DNA from: an uncultured Ruminococcus sp.
GTDB taxonomy: Bacteria > Bacillota > Clostridia > Oscillospirales > Acutalibacteraceae
Direction: 5' to 3'
DNA: 64,000 nucleotides
Assembly (NCBI GenBank): GCA_902794395.1
Contig: CADBHB010000001.1
Coordinates: 1 to 64,000 of the forward strand
Position 1 is the stretch's first letter; the number at the start of each line of letters is the position of its first letter. A program made the translations under genes and the position numbers. The notes beneath the pieces are model-generated. The model made no database searches and had not been told where the DNA came from. It was given only the letters and a program-made list of their open reading frames with translations. Positions 39,404 through 48,450 of this stretch are shown here, one piece after another.

Positions 39404-40369
39404 ATGTCAGAATTTTCAGTACCCCTCTCCGAAATCGTCGAACGGCTCGGACTAGATAAGGTATACGTTGCCGAAAACTACGAGGACACCAAGATATCCT
39501 CGGTCGAGATCAACCGACCGGGCTTGGAGCTGACGGGCTACTTCGAGTTCTTCGACAACAGGCGTATACAGATCCTCGGCAACACCGAGTTTTCCTACCT
39601 CGGCCGCTTCGGAAGCGAGGCTCAGCGCATGGTCATCGACTCCATTTTCAGCTTCGGTCCGCCCGCGGTAATCATCTGCCGCCAGATAGAGCCGACCAAC
39701 GTCATCCTCGAGAGCGCCAAGCTCCACAAGGTATCTATCTTCCGCACCGATGAAAACACGTCCGACCTCACCGCCCGCCTGGTACAGTTCCTCAACCGCG
39801 AGCTTGCGCCGCGCATCACGCGCCACGGAGTGCTGGTCGAGGTATACGGCGAGGGCTGTCTGCTCATAGGCGACAGCGGCGTCGGTAAAAGCGAGACCGC
39901 CATCGAGCTTATCAAGCGCGGTCACCGTCTGGTCGCGGATGACGCGGTGGAGATACTGCGCACATCCATCAACACCATAGTGGGTCAATCGCCCGCAAAC
40001 ATCCGCCACTTCATCGAGCTGCGCGGCATCGGCATAATAAACGCCCGCCAGCTGTTCGGCATGGGCGCCGTAAAAACCAGCGAAAAGATCGACATGGTGG
40101 TCAACCTGGAGCTGTGGGACAACACTAAGGTCTACGACCGCATGGGACTCGACAACGAGGTCATGGAGATACTCGGCGTCGAGGTGCCCACCATCACCAT
40201 CCCCGTAAAGCCCGGACGAAACCTCGCCGTTATCATCGAGGTCGCGGCGATGAACAACCGCCAAAAGAAGATGGGCTACAACGCCGCCAAGGATCTGCTC
40301 AAAAGTCTGGGCATGGACGTAGCGGCTATGCCGGAATCCCCCAAGGTGGTCATAGACAAGTGGGAATAA
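39404..40369 (+). CDS. hprK: HPr kinase/phosphorylase
   Basis: The 321-residue bifunctional enzyme phosphorylates HPr on Ser46 and reverses it, controlling carbon catabolite repression. The P-loop GDSGVGKS lies at residues 156-163, followed by ETAIELIKRGHRLVADDAVEI and the signature LRGIGIINARQLFGMGAV. Length is standard. TATAAT at 39345-39350 with a weak TTTATT -35 precedes it. It opens the hprK-murB-rapZ-whiA group found widely in Firmicutes. Confidence 0.96.
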   Translation: MSEFSVPLSEIVERLGLDKVYVAENYEDTKISSVEINRPGLELTGYFEFFDNRRIQILGNTEFSYLGRFGSEAQRMVIDSIFSFGPPAVIICRQIEPTNVILESAKLHKVSIFRTDENTSDLTARLVQFLNRELAPRITRHGVLVEVYGEGCLLIGDSGVGKSETAIELIKRGHRLVADDAVEILRTSINTIVGQSPANIRHFIELRGIGIINARQLFGMGAVKTSEKIDMVVNLELWDNTKVYDRMGLDNEVMEILGVEVPTITIPVKPGRNLAVIIEVAAMNNRQKKMGYNAAKDLLKSLGMDVAAMPESPKVVIDKWE

Positions 40370-40442
40370 TATTTGAATCAATAGTTTGAGTCGAGAGTCG
40401 GGGTTCACCGAATACCGACGACCGGCATATAAAGGAGAAAAC

Positions 40443-41348
40443 ATGGACAGAACCGACATCATTTACAATCTCGCCGAGATCTTAGGCTGTGAGGCGAGAA
40501 AATACGAGCCCATGAGCAAACACACCACCTTCAAGATCGGCGGGGCCGCCGATACATATGTAAAGGTGACCTCCGCCAGCAAGCTCAGCGCGATACTCAA
40601 GGAGTGCGTCGAGTCCGACGTTGACTACATGATAATCGGCAACGGCAGCAACCTGCTCGCCTCCGACGACGGCTACCACGGCGTTGTGCTGCGGCTGGAC
40701 GGCGACTTCCGAAAGATGGCGCTCGTAGACGAGGACACCATCTACTGCGGCGCGGGCGCTACGCTTGCCGCGCTGTGCAAATACGCGTTGAGCTGCGGGC
40801 TGAGCGGGCTTGAGTTTGCCTGGGGCATCCCCGGCACCGTCGGCGGCGCGGTGTTTATGAACGCGGGCGCCTACGGCGGCGAGATGAAGGACGTGGTATA
40901 CAGCGTAAACCACGTCACTCCCGAAGGCGAAACGGGCAGGACGGAAAAGGACGACCTGCAATTCGGCTACCGCACCAGCGTTTACCGCAAAAACAAGGCT
41001 ATCATCACGGGCGTCACCTTAAAGCTCAAAAAGGGCGATCCCGAGGAGATACGCGCTAAAATGGACGATTTCCTCGGCAGACGCAGCAGCAAGCAGCCCC
41101 TGGAATACCCCAGCGCCGGCAGCGTTTTCAAGCGCCCCGAGGGAGCCTACGCGGGCGCGCTTATCGAGCAGTGCGGGCTGAAGGGTCATTCGCACGGCGG
41201 CGCTCAGGTCAGCGAAAAGCACGCGGGCTTCATTATCAACCGCGACCACGCTACCGCCAACGACGTAAAAAGCCTGATACGCGAGGTGCAGACCAAGGTT
41301 TACGACGAAACAGGCTACAATCTGGAATGTGAACTTATAATTCTCTAG
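40443..41348 (+). CDS. murB: UDP-N-acetylenolpyruvoylglucosamine reductase
   Basis: The 301-residue flavoenzyme makes UDP-MurNAc for peptidoglycan. Motifs are MSKHTTFKIGGAAD, IGNGSNLL, LSGLEFAWGIPGTVGGAVFMNAGAYGGEM (FAD binding), YRTSVYRKNKAIIT, YPSAGSVFKRPEG with the catalytic Ser, and HAGFIINR. It is the type IIa form common in Gram-positives. The ATG at 40443 follows AAAGGAG; an upstream frame has no site. Confidence 0.96.
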   Translation: MDRTDIIYNLAEILGCEARKYEPMSKHTTFKIGGAADTYVKVTSASKLSAILKECVESDVDYMIIGNGSNLLASDDGYHGVVLRLDGDFRKMALVDEDTIYCGAGATLAALCKYALSCGLSGLEFAWGIPGTVGGAVFMNAGAYGGEMKDVVYSVNHVTPEGETGRTEKDDLQFGYRTSVYRKNKAIITGVTLKLKKGDPEEIRAKMDDFLGRRSSKQPLEYPSAGSVFKRPEGAYAGALIEQCGLKGHSHGGAQVSEKHAGFIINRDHATANDVKSLIREVQTKVYDETGYNLECELIIL

Positions 41349-41362
41349 GAGAAAAATAATAT

Positions 41363-42226
41363 ATGGAATTTGTCATCATTACGGGAATGTCCGGTGCGGG
41401 CAAAACCACCGCTCTCCATGTTTTGGAGGACATCGGCTACTATTGCGTTGACAATATACCGGCGGCGCTGCTGCCCACGCTCTACACCCTCTGCTCCAAG
41501 TCCGAGGATTTCAGCATGAGCCGTGTAGCGGTGGTGGTCGATGTGCGCGGCAACGAAAACTACACTATGATGAACAATGAGATATGGGATTTCAAAAAGG
41601 CGCACAGCGACGTCAAGATCCTGTTTCTCGACGCGAAAACCGACCTCATCATCACCCGCTACAAGGAAACGCGCCGCAAGCATCCGCTTGCAGCCCGCCT
41701 CAAGGACGGCTCCGTGGTGGATGCGGTAGCCTATGAAAAGGAGCTCATGCACTCCGCCAAAAAGCTCGCCGATTACACCATCGACACCACCTTTATGTCC
41801 AACAAGCAGCTGCGCGAGCGCGTAAAAAGCCTGTTTATGGGCGACACCTCACAGTCGCTCACGCTCACCTTCATGTCCTTCGGCTTCAAATACGGCATCC
41901 CGCTAGAAGCGGACATGATACTCGATGTGCGCTGTCTGCCTAACCCCTTCTACATCCCCTCGCTAAAGCAGCTCACGGGGCTCGACAAGGAGGTAAGGGA
42001 CTACGTGCTCAGCAGCAGCGACACACAGGAATTTATAAAACGCACGCTGGGACTGCTCGACTTCGCCGTGCCTCTCTATCTCAAGGAGGGCAAAAGCGAG
42101 CTTGTTGTAGGCATCGGCTGCACGGGCGGTCAGCACCGCAGCGTCACCGTGGCGCGCGAGCTGGACGCGCATTTCGCCGAAATGGGCTACCGCTGTGTCA
42201 TCCAGCACCGCGACGCCAGAAAGTGA
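41363..42226 (+). CDS. rapZ: RNase adapter protein RapZ / YvcJ-type nucleotide-binding protein
   Basis: The 287-residue protein has an N-terminal P-loop GMSGAGKT (residues 8-15) and ALHVLEDIGYYCVDNIPAALLP, and the C-terminal domain with FMSFGFKYGIPLEADMILDVRCLPNP and VGIGCTGGQHRSVTVA. In E. coli it guides RNase E to GlmZ; in Bacillus YvcJ binds GTP and affects cell-wall metabolism and competence. It starts 14 nt after murB with GGAG in reach. Confidence 0.95.
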   Translation: MEFVIITGMSGAGKTTALHVLEDIGYYCVDNIPAALLPTLYTLCSKSEDFSMSRVAVVVDVRGNENYTMMNNEIWDFKKAHSDVKILFLDAKTDLIITRYKETRRKHPLAARLKDGSVVDAVAYEKELMHSAKKLADYTIDTTFMSNKQLRERVKSLFMGDTSQSLTLTFMSFGFKYGIPLEADMILDVRCLPNPFYIPSLKQLTGLDKEVRDYVLSSSDTQEFIKRTLGLLDFAVPLYLKEGKSELVVGIGCTGGQHRSVTVARELDAHFAEMGYRCVIQHRDARK

Positions 42227-42310
42227 GCGGGAAGGGATGTTGCCGCGTCCGGCTATCCGGTCTTTTCATCCCGATCTTTGATTTTTGATTATACAAAAGA
42301 GGCTGTTATC

Positions 42311-43243
42311 GTGTCTTTTTCATCTGATATAAAAAAGGAGCTGTGCGGCGTACAGTGCTTTGACCGCGAGGCGCTCAAAGCCGAGCTCTACGGCATCCTG
42401 CTCTACGGCAAGACCTTTCGGGAGGACAGCATCGTTTTCACCACCGAAAACGTCTACTCCGCCAAGCGCGCCTGCTTTCTGCTTGAAAATCTATATATGC
42501 CCATCATCGAGCGGCAGACCGCTCTGCGCACCCGCTCGGGAGAGGGGCATCTTTATAAAATCATCGTGGTCGATGCAAACGACTGCAGGCGGATATTCAA
42601 CGACTTCGGTCACTCGCGTTCACAGGTTACCCTGCGAGTTAACCGCGCCAACGTGTCGGGCGAGGAACATTCGGCGGCGTTCGTGCGGGGCGTCTTTCTC
42701 GCCTGCGGCTCTGTGTCCGACCCCATGAAAGGCTACCACGCGGAATTTTGCGTTCCGCACAAAAATCTCAGTGTTGATTTGTGCAAAATACTCAGCGAGG
42801 TGACCGAGTGCGAGTTCTCTCCCAAAACCGTCACCCGCAGCGGCAGCTACATCGTCTACTTCAAGGGCAGCGAGCAGATCTGCGACCTGCTCACGTACAC
42901 CGGAGCACCGATACAGGCGATGGAGATCATGGGCACCAAAGCGGTAAAGCAGGTGCGCAACAACATCAACCGCCGCGTAAACAGCGAAATGGCAAATATT
43001 ACCAAGGTCGTCTCCGCGTCCGTGCGGCAGGTAGAGGCGATAAATTACATTCAACGCACCGTCGGGCTGGAATCTTTGCCCGACGATTTACGGGAAATAG
43101 CGTATCTCCGTCTGGAAAACCCCGAAATGTCCCTGCGCGCCCTGGGCGCGGCGCTGTCGCCGCCCATCAGCCGCAGCGGCGCAAATCACCGCATACAGCG
43201 CTTGATGGAATACGCGTCCCCTATGGAGGAATCACATGGATAA
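42311..43243 (+). CDS. whiA: DNA-binding protein WhiA
   Basis: The 310-residue protein fuses a LAGLIDADG homing-endonuclease-like domain (about 1-210) with a C-terminal helix-turn-helix (about 240-305, LPDDLREIAYLRLENPEMSLRALGAAL). It is a regulator of sporulation in Streptomyces and affects chromosome segregation and division in Bacillus. The GTG at 42311 after AAAGAGG gives the family N-terminus SFSSDIKKEL; the TTG at 42278 is less likely. Its end overlaps xseB by 8 nt. Confidence 0.93.
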   Translation: MSFSSDIKKELCGVQCFDREALKAELYGILLYGKTFREDSIVFTTENVYSAKRACFLLENLYMPIIERQTALRTRSGEGHLYKIIVVDANDCRRIFNDFGHSRSQVTLRVNRANVSGEEHSAAFVRGVFLACGSVSDPMKGYHAEFCVPHKNLSVDLCKILSEVTECEFSPKTVTRSGSYIVYFKGSEQICDLLTYTGAPIQAMEIMGTKAVKQVRNNINRRVNSEMANITKVVSASVRQVEAINYIQRTVGLESLPDDLREIAYLRLENPEMSLRALGAALSPPISRSGANHRIQRLMEYASPMEESHG

Positions 43244-43457
43244 GAATATGACGCTTGAGCAGGCTAACGACCTGCTCGACCAAACCGTTGCCCGGCTTGA
43301 AAACGAGGCGCTCCCCTTCGGGGAAAGCGTTGAACTCTACACCGAGGCATGTGAGCTTATGGCGTTTTGCGTTGAACAGCTGGAGAACTGCAAGGGCAAG
43401 ATAGAAAACGCCAATCAAAAGCTGGCACAGCTGACAACAGAGGGAGAATCGATATGA
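43236..43457 (+). CDS. xseB: Exodeoxyribonuclease VII small subunit
   Basis: The 73-residue helical protein (LEQANDLLDQTVARLENEALPFGESVELYTEA) is the small subunit of exonuclease VII, which degrades single-stranded DNA with the large subunit XseA. GGAGG lies before the ATG inside the whiA end. The xseA gene, usually directly upstream, is not in the window. Confidence 0.93.
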   Translation: MDKNMTLEQANDLLDQTVARLENEALPFGESVELYTEACELMAFCVEQLENCKGKIENANQKLAQLTTEGESI

Positions 43458-44326
43458 AACACTATTTGGAACATGTTGAGGCGGCGTTAAAAAGCTATCT
43501 GCCGGACAAAAACTGCCGCGAGAAAAAGCTGCTTGACGCCATGGAATACAGCTTGGAGGCGGGCGGAAAACGCGTGCGTCCGCTGCTGGTGCTGGAGTTT
43601 TGCAAGCTTTGCGGCGGCAAGGTGGAAAAGGCTATGCCCTTTGCCTGCGCGGTGGAAATGATCCACACCTACTCGCTTATCCACGACGACCTGCCCTGCA
43701 TGGACAACGACGACCTGCGCCGCGGCAAGCCTTCAAACCACAAGGCGTTCGGCGAGGACACCGCGCTGCTGGCGGGCGACGCCTTGCAGACCCTCGCCTT
43801 TGACATCCTCACGCGCGACGAGACCGCCGAGCTGGTAGGCGACGCGGCAAGCCGCAAGGCTGCGCTGACGCTGGCGAGATACGCGGGCTGTTCGGGAATG
43901 GTCGGAGGTCAGATGATAGACCTGCAAAGCGAAAACACCGTTGTTTCTATAGATACCGTCAAGGATCTCGTCACCAAAAAGACCGCCTGCCTTATTCAGG
44001 CGGCGTGTGAGCTGGGCTGCATAGCCGCGGGCGCGGATGAGGGAAAGCTCAGGGCTGCGTCCGTCTACGGCAAAAGCATCGGACTCGCCTTCCAGATACA
44101 GGACGACATCCTCGACTGCACCTCCACCGACGAGGAGCTGGGCAAGCCCGTGGGCAGCGACGCCGAGAACCAAAAGAACACCTTTGTCTCTCTGCTGGGG
44201 CTTGACGCCTGCCGAAAGCTGGTAGAGGAATACACCGCTCAGGCGGTGGCGGCGCTGCGCGCCTTCAATGGCAACACCACGCCGCTGTCTATCTTTGCCA
44301 TGAATCTCGCAAAACGCAAAAACTGA
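43454..44326 (+). CDS. ispA: Polyprenyl (farnesyl/geranyl) diphosphate synthase
   Basis: The 290-residue enzyme joins isopentenyl and allylic diphosphates, giving C15 precursors of undecaprenyl phosphate and quinones. The first Asp-rich motif is DDLPCMDNDD (from residue 78) preceded by AGGKRVRPLL, and the second is QIQDDILD (from about 215). It overlaps the xseB stop in ATGA, and dxs follows, so two isoprenoid steps are linked. Confidence 0.94.
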   Translation: MKHYLEHVEAALKSYLPDKNCREKKLLDAMEYSLEAGGKRVRPLLVLEFCKLCGGKVEKAMPFACAVEMIHTYSLIHDDLPCMDNDDLRRGKPSNHKAFGEDTALLAGDALQTLAFDILTRDETAELVGDAASRKAALTLARYAGCSGMVGGQMIDLQSENTVVSIDTVKDLVTKKTACLIQAACELGCIAAGADEGKLRAASVYGKSIGLAFQIQDDILDCTSTDEELGKPVGSDAENQKNTFVSLLGLDACRKLVEEYTAQAVAALRAFNGNTTPLSIFAMNLAKRKN

Positions 44327-44396
44327 TAAGTATCCGTTACGGGCAGCGGTAAACGCCGCGAAAGCCCCGCGGACCATTATTGATAAGGAAAACACT

Positions 44397-46274
44397 ATGG
44401 GTGAGTATCAACTGCTCTCAACAATCAAATCCTCCGAGGACGTAAAACGAATCTCCGAGGAACAGCTTCCCTCTCTGTGTACGGAGATAAGGGAGAAGCT
44501 GGTGGAGGTCGTGTCCCTTAACGGCGGTCACCTTTCGCCGAATCTCGGTGTAGTGGAGCTCACTGTCGCCATGCACCGCGTGTTCGACTTTCCGAACGAC
44601 AGCCTTGTGTGGGACGTAGGACACCAAAGCTATACCCACAAGCTGCTGACGGGACGCTTTGACCGCTTTGACACCCTGCGGCAAAAGGGCGGAATCTCGG
44701 GCTTCCCCAAAAAGGAGGAGAGCCGCTACGACGACTTCAACACAGGTCACAGCAGCACCTCTATCTCAGCTGCCTTCGGCATAGCCAACGCCAAGGCGAT
44801 GAACGGCGACAACAGCCACACCATAGCTGTCATAGGCGACGGCTCGCTCACGGGCGGACTGGCGTTCGAGGCGCTCAACAACGCGGGGCGCTTCAACAAA
44901 AATTTTATCGTTGTCCTAAACGACAACAAAATGTCTATTTCCAAAAACGTCGGCGCCATCCCGCGCTACCTGACCACGGTGCGCATCCAGCCGCGCTACA
45001 TCCGCGTCAAGCGTTTTACCGAGCGCGCGCTGTCGCATGTTCCGCTGTTCGGCAGGCTGATGAAGGGCGTGCTGCGCCGCAGTAAATCCAAAATCAAGAA
45101 TCTCGTATATAAAAACACCCTTTTCGACTGCTTCGGCTTCACCTATCTGGGTCCGATCGACGGCCACAATCTCGAGGAGCTCGAAAACGCCTTCAAGGCG
45201 GCAAAAAAGGACAATTCTCCGGTTTTGCTGCACGTTGTCACAAAAAAGGGCAAAGGCTACCAGCCCGCCGAGGACAAGCCCGGCGAGTTCCACGGCATAG
45301 GTCAGTTCGACATCGACTCCGGCGAGCCGCTCTCCAGCCACAAGGGCTTTTCGGCGGAATTCGGCAAAACCCTCTGCCGCTTCGCTGAGATGGACGACAA
45401 GATCTGCGCTGTCACCGCCGCCATGGCGAGCGGCACCGGTCTTACCGAGTTCTCGCGCGTACATAAAAACCGTTTCTTTGACGTAGGTATAGCCGAGGAA
45501 CACGCCGTCACCTTCGGCTGCGGTCTTGCCTCCAAGGGCTACCGCCCTGTTTTCGCGGTGTATTCCACCTTCCTCCAGCGCTCCTACGACCAGCTCATCC
45601 ACGACGCGGCTCTGGGCAAAAATCACCTTGTGCTCGCGATCGACCGCGCCGGCATCGTCGGCAGCGACGGCGAGACCCACCAGGGCGTGTTCGACGTATC
45701 AATGCTCAACACCATCCCCAACGCCGTCATCTATTCACCCTCGTACTTTGAAGGCATGCGCCGCTCACTGGCGGACGCGCTCTATCAGCAGGAGGGTCTG
45801 GCGGCAGTGCGCTATCCGCGCGGCGGCGAGCTCTACCGCCCCTCGGATTTCGGCGAGGAGAGCATCTACTACAACATCTATGGCAACCCCAACGCGAAAT
45901 ATCTGATAATCACCTACGGCAGACTCTTCTCCTACGCCTGCAAGGCAAAGGAGCAGCTCAAAAAGAAAAAGATAGACATCTGCATCCTCAAGCTCTGCCG
46001 CATAAAGCCCATAAGCCACGAGGCTGTGTTCTTCGCCTCGCGCTTCCAAAGCGTATGGTTCTTTGAGGAGGGCGTGAAAAACGGCGGCATCGCCCGCAAC
46101 TTCGCCGACCTCATCGCCCTGCGCGGCTTCAAGGGCAACTATCACATCAAGGCTATCGGCGACGTGTTCGTCAAGCAGATGAGCGTAAACGAGGCGCTTG
46201 AGCAGCTCAAGCTCGACAACAAGGGCATGGTCGAGGTAATCAAAAGGGACATCTACAATGAAAAAAAGACTTGA
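44397..46274 (+). CDS. dxs: 1-deoxy-D-xylulose-5-phosphate synthase
   Basis: The 625-residue thiamine diphosphate enzyme condenses pyruvate and glyceraldehyde 3-phosphate, the first step of the MEP isoprenoid pathway. Motifs: VWDVGHQSYTHKLLTGR, GHSSTSISAAFGIA, the ThDP-binding IGDGSLTGGLAFEALNNAG, FDVGIAEEHAVTF with the catalytic Glu, and DRAGIVGSDGETHQGVFD. Full length. Ends 17 nt inside the tlyA gene. Confidence 0.97.
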   Translation: MGEYQLLSTIKSSEDVKRISEEQLPSLCTEIREKLVEVVSLNGGHLSPNLGVVELTVAMHRVFDFPNDSLVWDVGHQSYTHKLLTGRFDRFDTLRQKGGISGFPKKEESRYDDFNTGHSSTSISAAFGIANAKAMNGDNSHTIAVIGDGSLTGGLAFEALNNAGRFNKNFIVVLNDNKMSISKNVGAIPRYLTTVRIQPRYIRVKRFTERALSHVPLFGRLMKGVLRRSKSKIKNLVYKNTLFDCFGFTYLGPIDGHNLEELENAFKAAKKDNSPVLLHVVTKKGKGYQPAEDKPGEFHGIGQFDIDSGEPLSSHKGFSAEFGKTLCRFAEMDDKICAVTAAMASGTGLTEFSRVHKNRFFDVGIAEEHAVTFGCGLASKGYRPVFAVYSTFLQRSYDQLIHDAALGKNHLVLAIDRAGIVGSDGETHQGVFDVSMLNTIPNAVIYSPSYFEGMRRSLADALYQQEGLAAVRYPRGGELYRPSDFGEESIYYNIYGNPNAKYLIITYGRLFSYACKAKEQLKKKKIDICILKLCRIKPISHEAVFFASRFQSVWFFEEGVKNGGIARNFADLIALRGFKGNYHIKAIGDVFVKQMSVNEALEQLKLDNKGMVEVIKRDIYNEKKT

Positions 46275-47058
46275 TATATTAGTACACGAAAAGGGTCTGG
46301 CGGAAAGCCGTGAAAAAGCCAAGGCTATCATCATGGCGGGTCAGGTGTATGTCGACAACCAAAAAGCCGACAAGTGCGGCGCCTCCTATGAGGAGACCTC
46401 CCAAATAGAGGTGCGCGGCAGCACGCTGAAATACGTCAGCCGAGGCGGGCTTAAGCTTGAAAAAGCCATTGACAGCTTTGCTCTGGAGCTAGGCGGCAAG
46501 ACCGCCATGGACATCGGCGCCTCCACCGGAGGCTTCACCGACTGCATGCTGCAAAACGGCGCCGCCAAGGTGTACTCCATCGACGTCGGCTACGGTCAGC
46601 TCGCCTGGAAGCTTCGCACCGACGACCGCGTGGTCAACCTCGAGCGCACCAATATGCGCAAGGTGACGCGCGAGCAGGTGCCCGACCCGATCGACTTCTT
46701 CTCCGTCGACGTTTCCTTCATTTCGCTGCGTCTTATCCTGCCTGTGGCGCGAGAGCTGATGACCGAGCGCGCTCAGGCTGTCTGCCTTATAAAGCCCCAG
46801 TTTGAAGCGGGCAGGGAAAAGGTGGGCAAGAAGGGCGTCGTCCGCGACCCCGCGGTTCACGTCGAGGTGGTGCGCGGTATCTTCGATTTTTGCCTTCAAA
46901 ACGGATTTGATGTGCTCGGTCTGGATTATTCTCCCGTAAAGGGACCCGAGGGCAACATCGAATATCTAATACATCTGCAAAGATCGGACGACCCAAAGGC
47001 TCTGACCGACATTAGCCCCGAGGATCTGGTAAAACGCTCCCACGAGGCGCTCGATTAA
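46258..47058 (+). CDS. tlyA: TlyA-family rRNA 2'-O-methyltransferase
   Basis: The 266-residue protein has an N-terminal S4 domain (residues 1-65, KRLDILVHEKGLAESREKAKAIIMAGQV) and an FtsJ-type methyltransferase with MDIGASTGGFTDCMLQNGA and the Asp/Lys residues in FFSVDVSFISLRLI and CLIKPQFEAGRE. TlyA of mycobacteria methylates 16S and 23S rRNA and sets capreomycin sensitivity; the activity in clostridia is assumed by family. Its start lies within the dxs end. Confidence 0.92.
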   Translation: MKKRLDILVHEKGLAESREKAKAIIMAGQVYVDNQKADKCGASYEETSQIEVRGSTLKYVSRGGLKLEKAIDSFALELGGKTAMDIGASTGGFTDCMLQNGAAKVYSIDVGYGQLAWKLRTDDRVVNLERTNMRKVTREQVPDPIDFFSVDVSFISLRLILPVARELMTERAQAVCLIKPQFEAGREKVGKKGVVRDPAVHVEVVRGIFDFCLQNGFDVLGLDYSPVKGPEGNIEYLIHLQRSDDPKALTDISPEDLVKRSHEALD

Positions 47059-47120
47059 GGCAATACATTGTTGAGGGACGGCATAAGCCCTCGGCTCTCG
47101 ATCACATATTTAAACTTTTT

Positions 47121-47978
47121 ATGAAGATAGCTATTATTGTAAACCTCACAAAAGAAAAGGCGATCGCCTGTGCCGGTCAGATCATCGACATTCTGCGTTC
47201 GGCGGGCGCCGAGATCATTCTGCCGCCCGATTGCCGTGAACTGTTCGCCGACAGCGGCGCGGCTTTTGCCGAAACCATAGAACAGCTTTTTGAAACCGCG
47301 GACGCCGCCGTCACCGTGGGCGGCGACGGCACCATCATCCACTCCGCCAAATACGCCGCCGTCACCGACACGCCGCTAATCGGCGTTAACGTCGGCAGAC
47401 TGGGCTTTGCCGCCGACGTGGAGATGGAAGAGATCGGCGATTTGAAAAAGCTGGTCAGCGGAAACTACTACTCGGAGCGACGCACTCTCCTCGACGTCGA
47501 GGTCACCTACGAGGGCGGCTCCTCCCGCTTTCTGGCGGTGAACGACGCGGTGGTCACCCACGGACAGCTCTCAAAGATCGTTGACTTCACGCTCGGGCTC
47601 GACGGTGAGGCCATTTCCAAATACCGCGCCGACGGGCTTCTCTTCTCCACGCCCACAGGCTCCACAGCCTACTCGCTGTCCGCAGGCGGACCCATCGTAG
47701 CGCCGCAGCTCGACTGCATTTTGATGACGCCCGTATGTCCGCACTCGCTGTTTTCGCGCTCGGTGCTCTTCGGCGCCGACGCCTCGCTCTCCGTCACGGT
47801 AAAGATACCTGCCGGCTGCAGCTGTGTGCTGTCCATCGACGGCGAAACCAATATCAACATCAACGAGACCGACGTCATCAATGTCCGCAAGTCAGCCCTG
47901 TCGCTGACGCTGCTGTCGGTAAAAAAGCGGAATTTTTACCGCAGGCTCAACGAAAAGCTCAAAGAGAGGGAACTGTAA
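47121..47978 (+). CDS. nadK: NAD kinase
   Basis: The 285-residue enzyme phosphorylates NAD to NADP. The GGDGT motif appears in VTVGGDGTIIHSAKY, followed by GVNVGRLGFAADV, NDAVVTHG, and SKYRADGLLFSTPTGSTAYSLSAGGPIV. No convincing ribosome site precedes the ATG; the sequence before it is AT-rich. argR begins directly after its stop. Confidence 0.94.
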   Translation: MKIAIIVNLTKEKAIACAGQIIDILRSAGAEIILPPDCRELFADSGAAFAETIEQLFETADAAVTVGGDGTIIHSAKYAAVTDTPLIGVNVGRLGFAADVEMEEIGDLKKLVSGNYYSERRTLLDVEVTYEGGSSRFLAVNDAVVTHGQLSKIVDFTLGLDGEAISKYRADGLLFSTPTGSTAYSLSAGGPIVAPQLDCILMTPVCPHSLFSRSVLFGADASLSVTVKIPAGCSCVLSIDGETNININETDVINVRKSALSLTLLSVKKRNFYRRLNEKLKEREL

Positions 47979-48431
47979 ATGAAAAGCGGAAGACACGCAA
48001 AAATCCTCGAGATAATTTCCGAATACCCCGTAGAGACCCAGGATGAGATCATCCTTCGCCTCAAGGAGGCGGGCTACAAGGCGACGCAGGCTACCATTTC
48101 CCGCGACATCAAGGACCTTCGCCTTGTAAAGACCCTTGGCAGCGACGGAAAATACCGCTATATTTCCGACATGAGCCGCACCGCCGATCCGCGCAACGGC
48201 TTCGAGCAGCTTTTTTCCGGCTCTGTCGTGTCGGTCGACTGCGCGCAGAACATCGTGGTCATCAAGACCTTCAGCGGCATGGCCAATGCCGTCTGCGCCT
48301 CTATGGACTCCACCGAAAACGCCGCCGTCGTGGGCACCATTGCGGGCGACGACACTATCTTTGTCGCCTGCCGCAGCGCCGAAAGCGCGGCGGAGCTTAA
48401 CGAATCTCTCAAACAATATATCATAAAGTAG
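47979..48431 (+). CDS. argR: Arginine repressor ArgR
   Basis: The 150-residue regulator has an N-terminal winged helix (residues 1-70, KILEIISEYPVETQDEIILRLKEAGYKATQATISRDIKDL) and a C-terminal oligomerisation and arginine-binding domain with GTIAGDDTIFVACR. It represses arginine synthesis and activates catabolism. The ribosome site GAGAGGGA lies in the nadK end, with no gap between stop and start. Confidence 0.95.
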   Translation: MKSGRHAKILEIISEYPVETQDEIILRLKEAGYKATQATISRDIKDLRLVKTLGSDGKYRYISDMSRTADPRNGFEQLFSGSVVSVDCAQNIVVIKTFSGMANAVCASMDSTENAAVVGTIAGDDTIFVACRSAESAAELNESLKQYIIK

Positions 48432-48450
48432 TCATCACCGGGTATACGAA

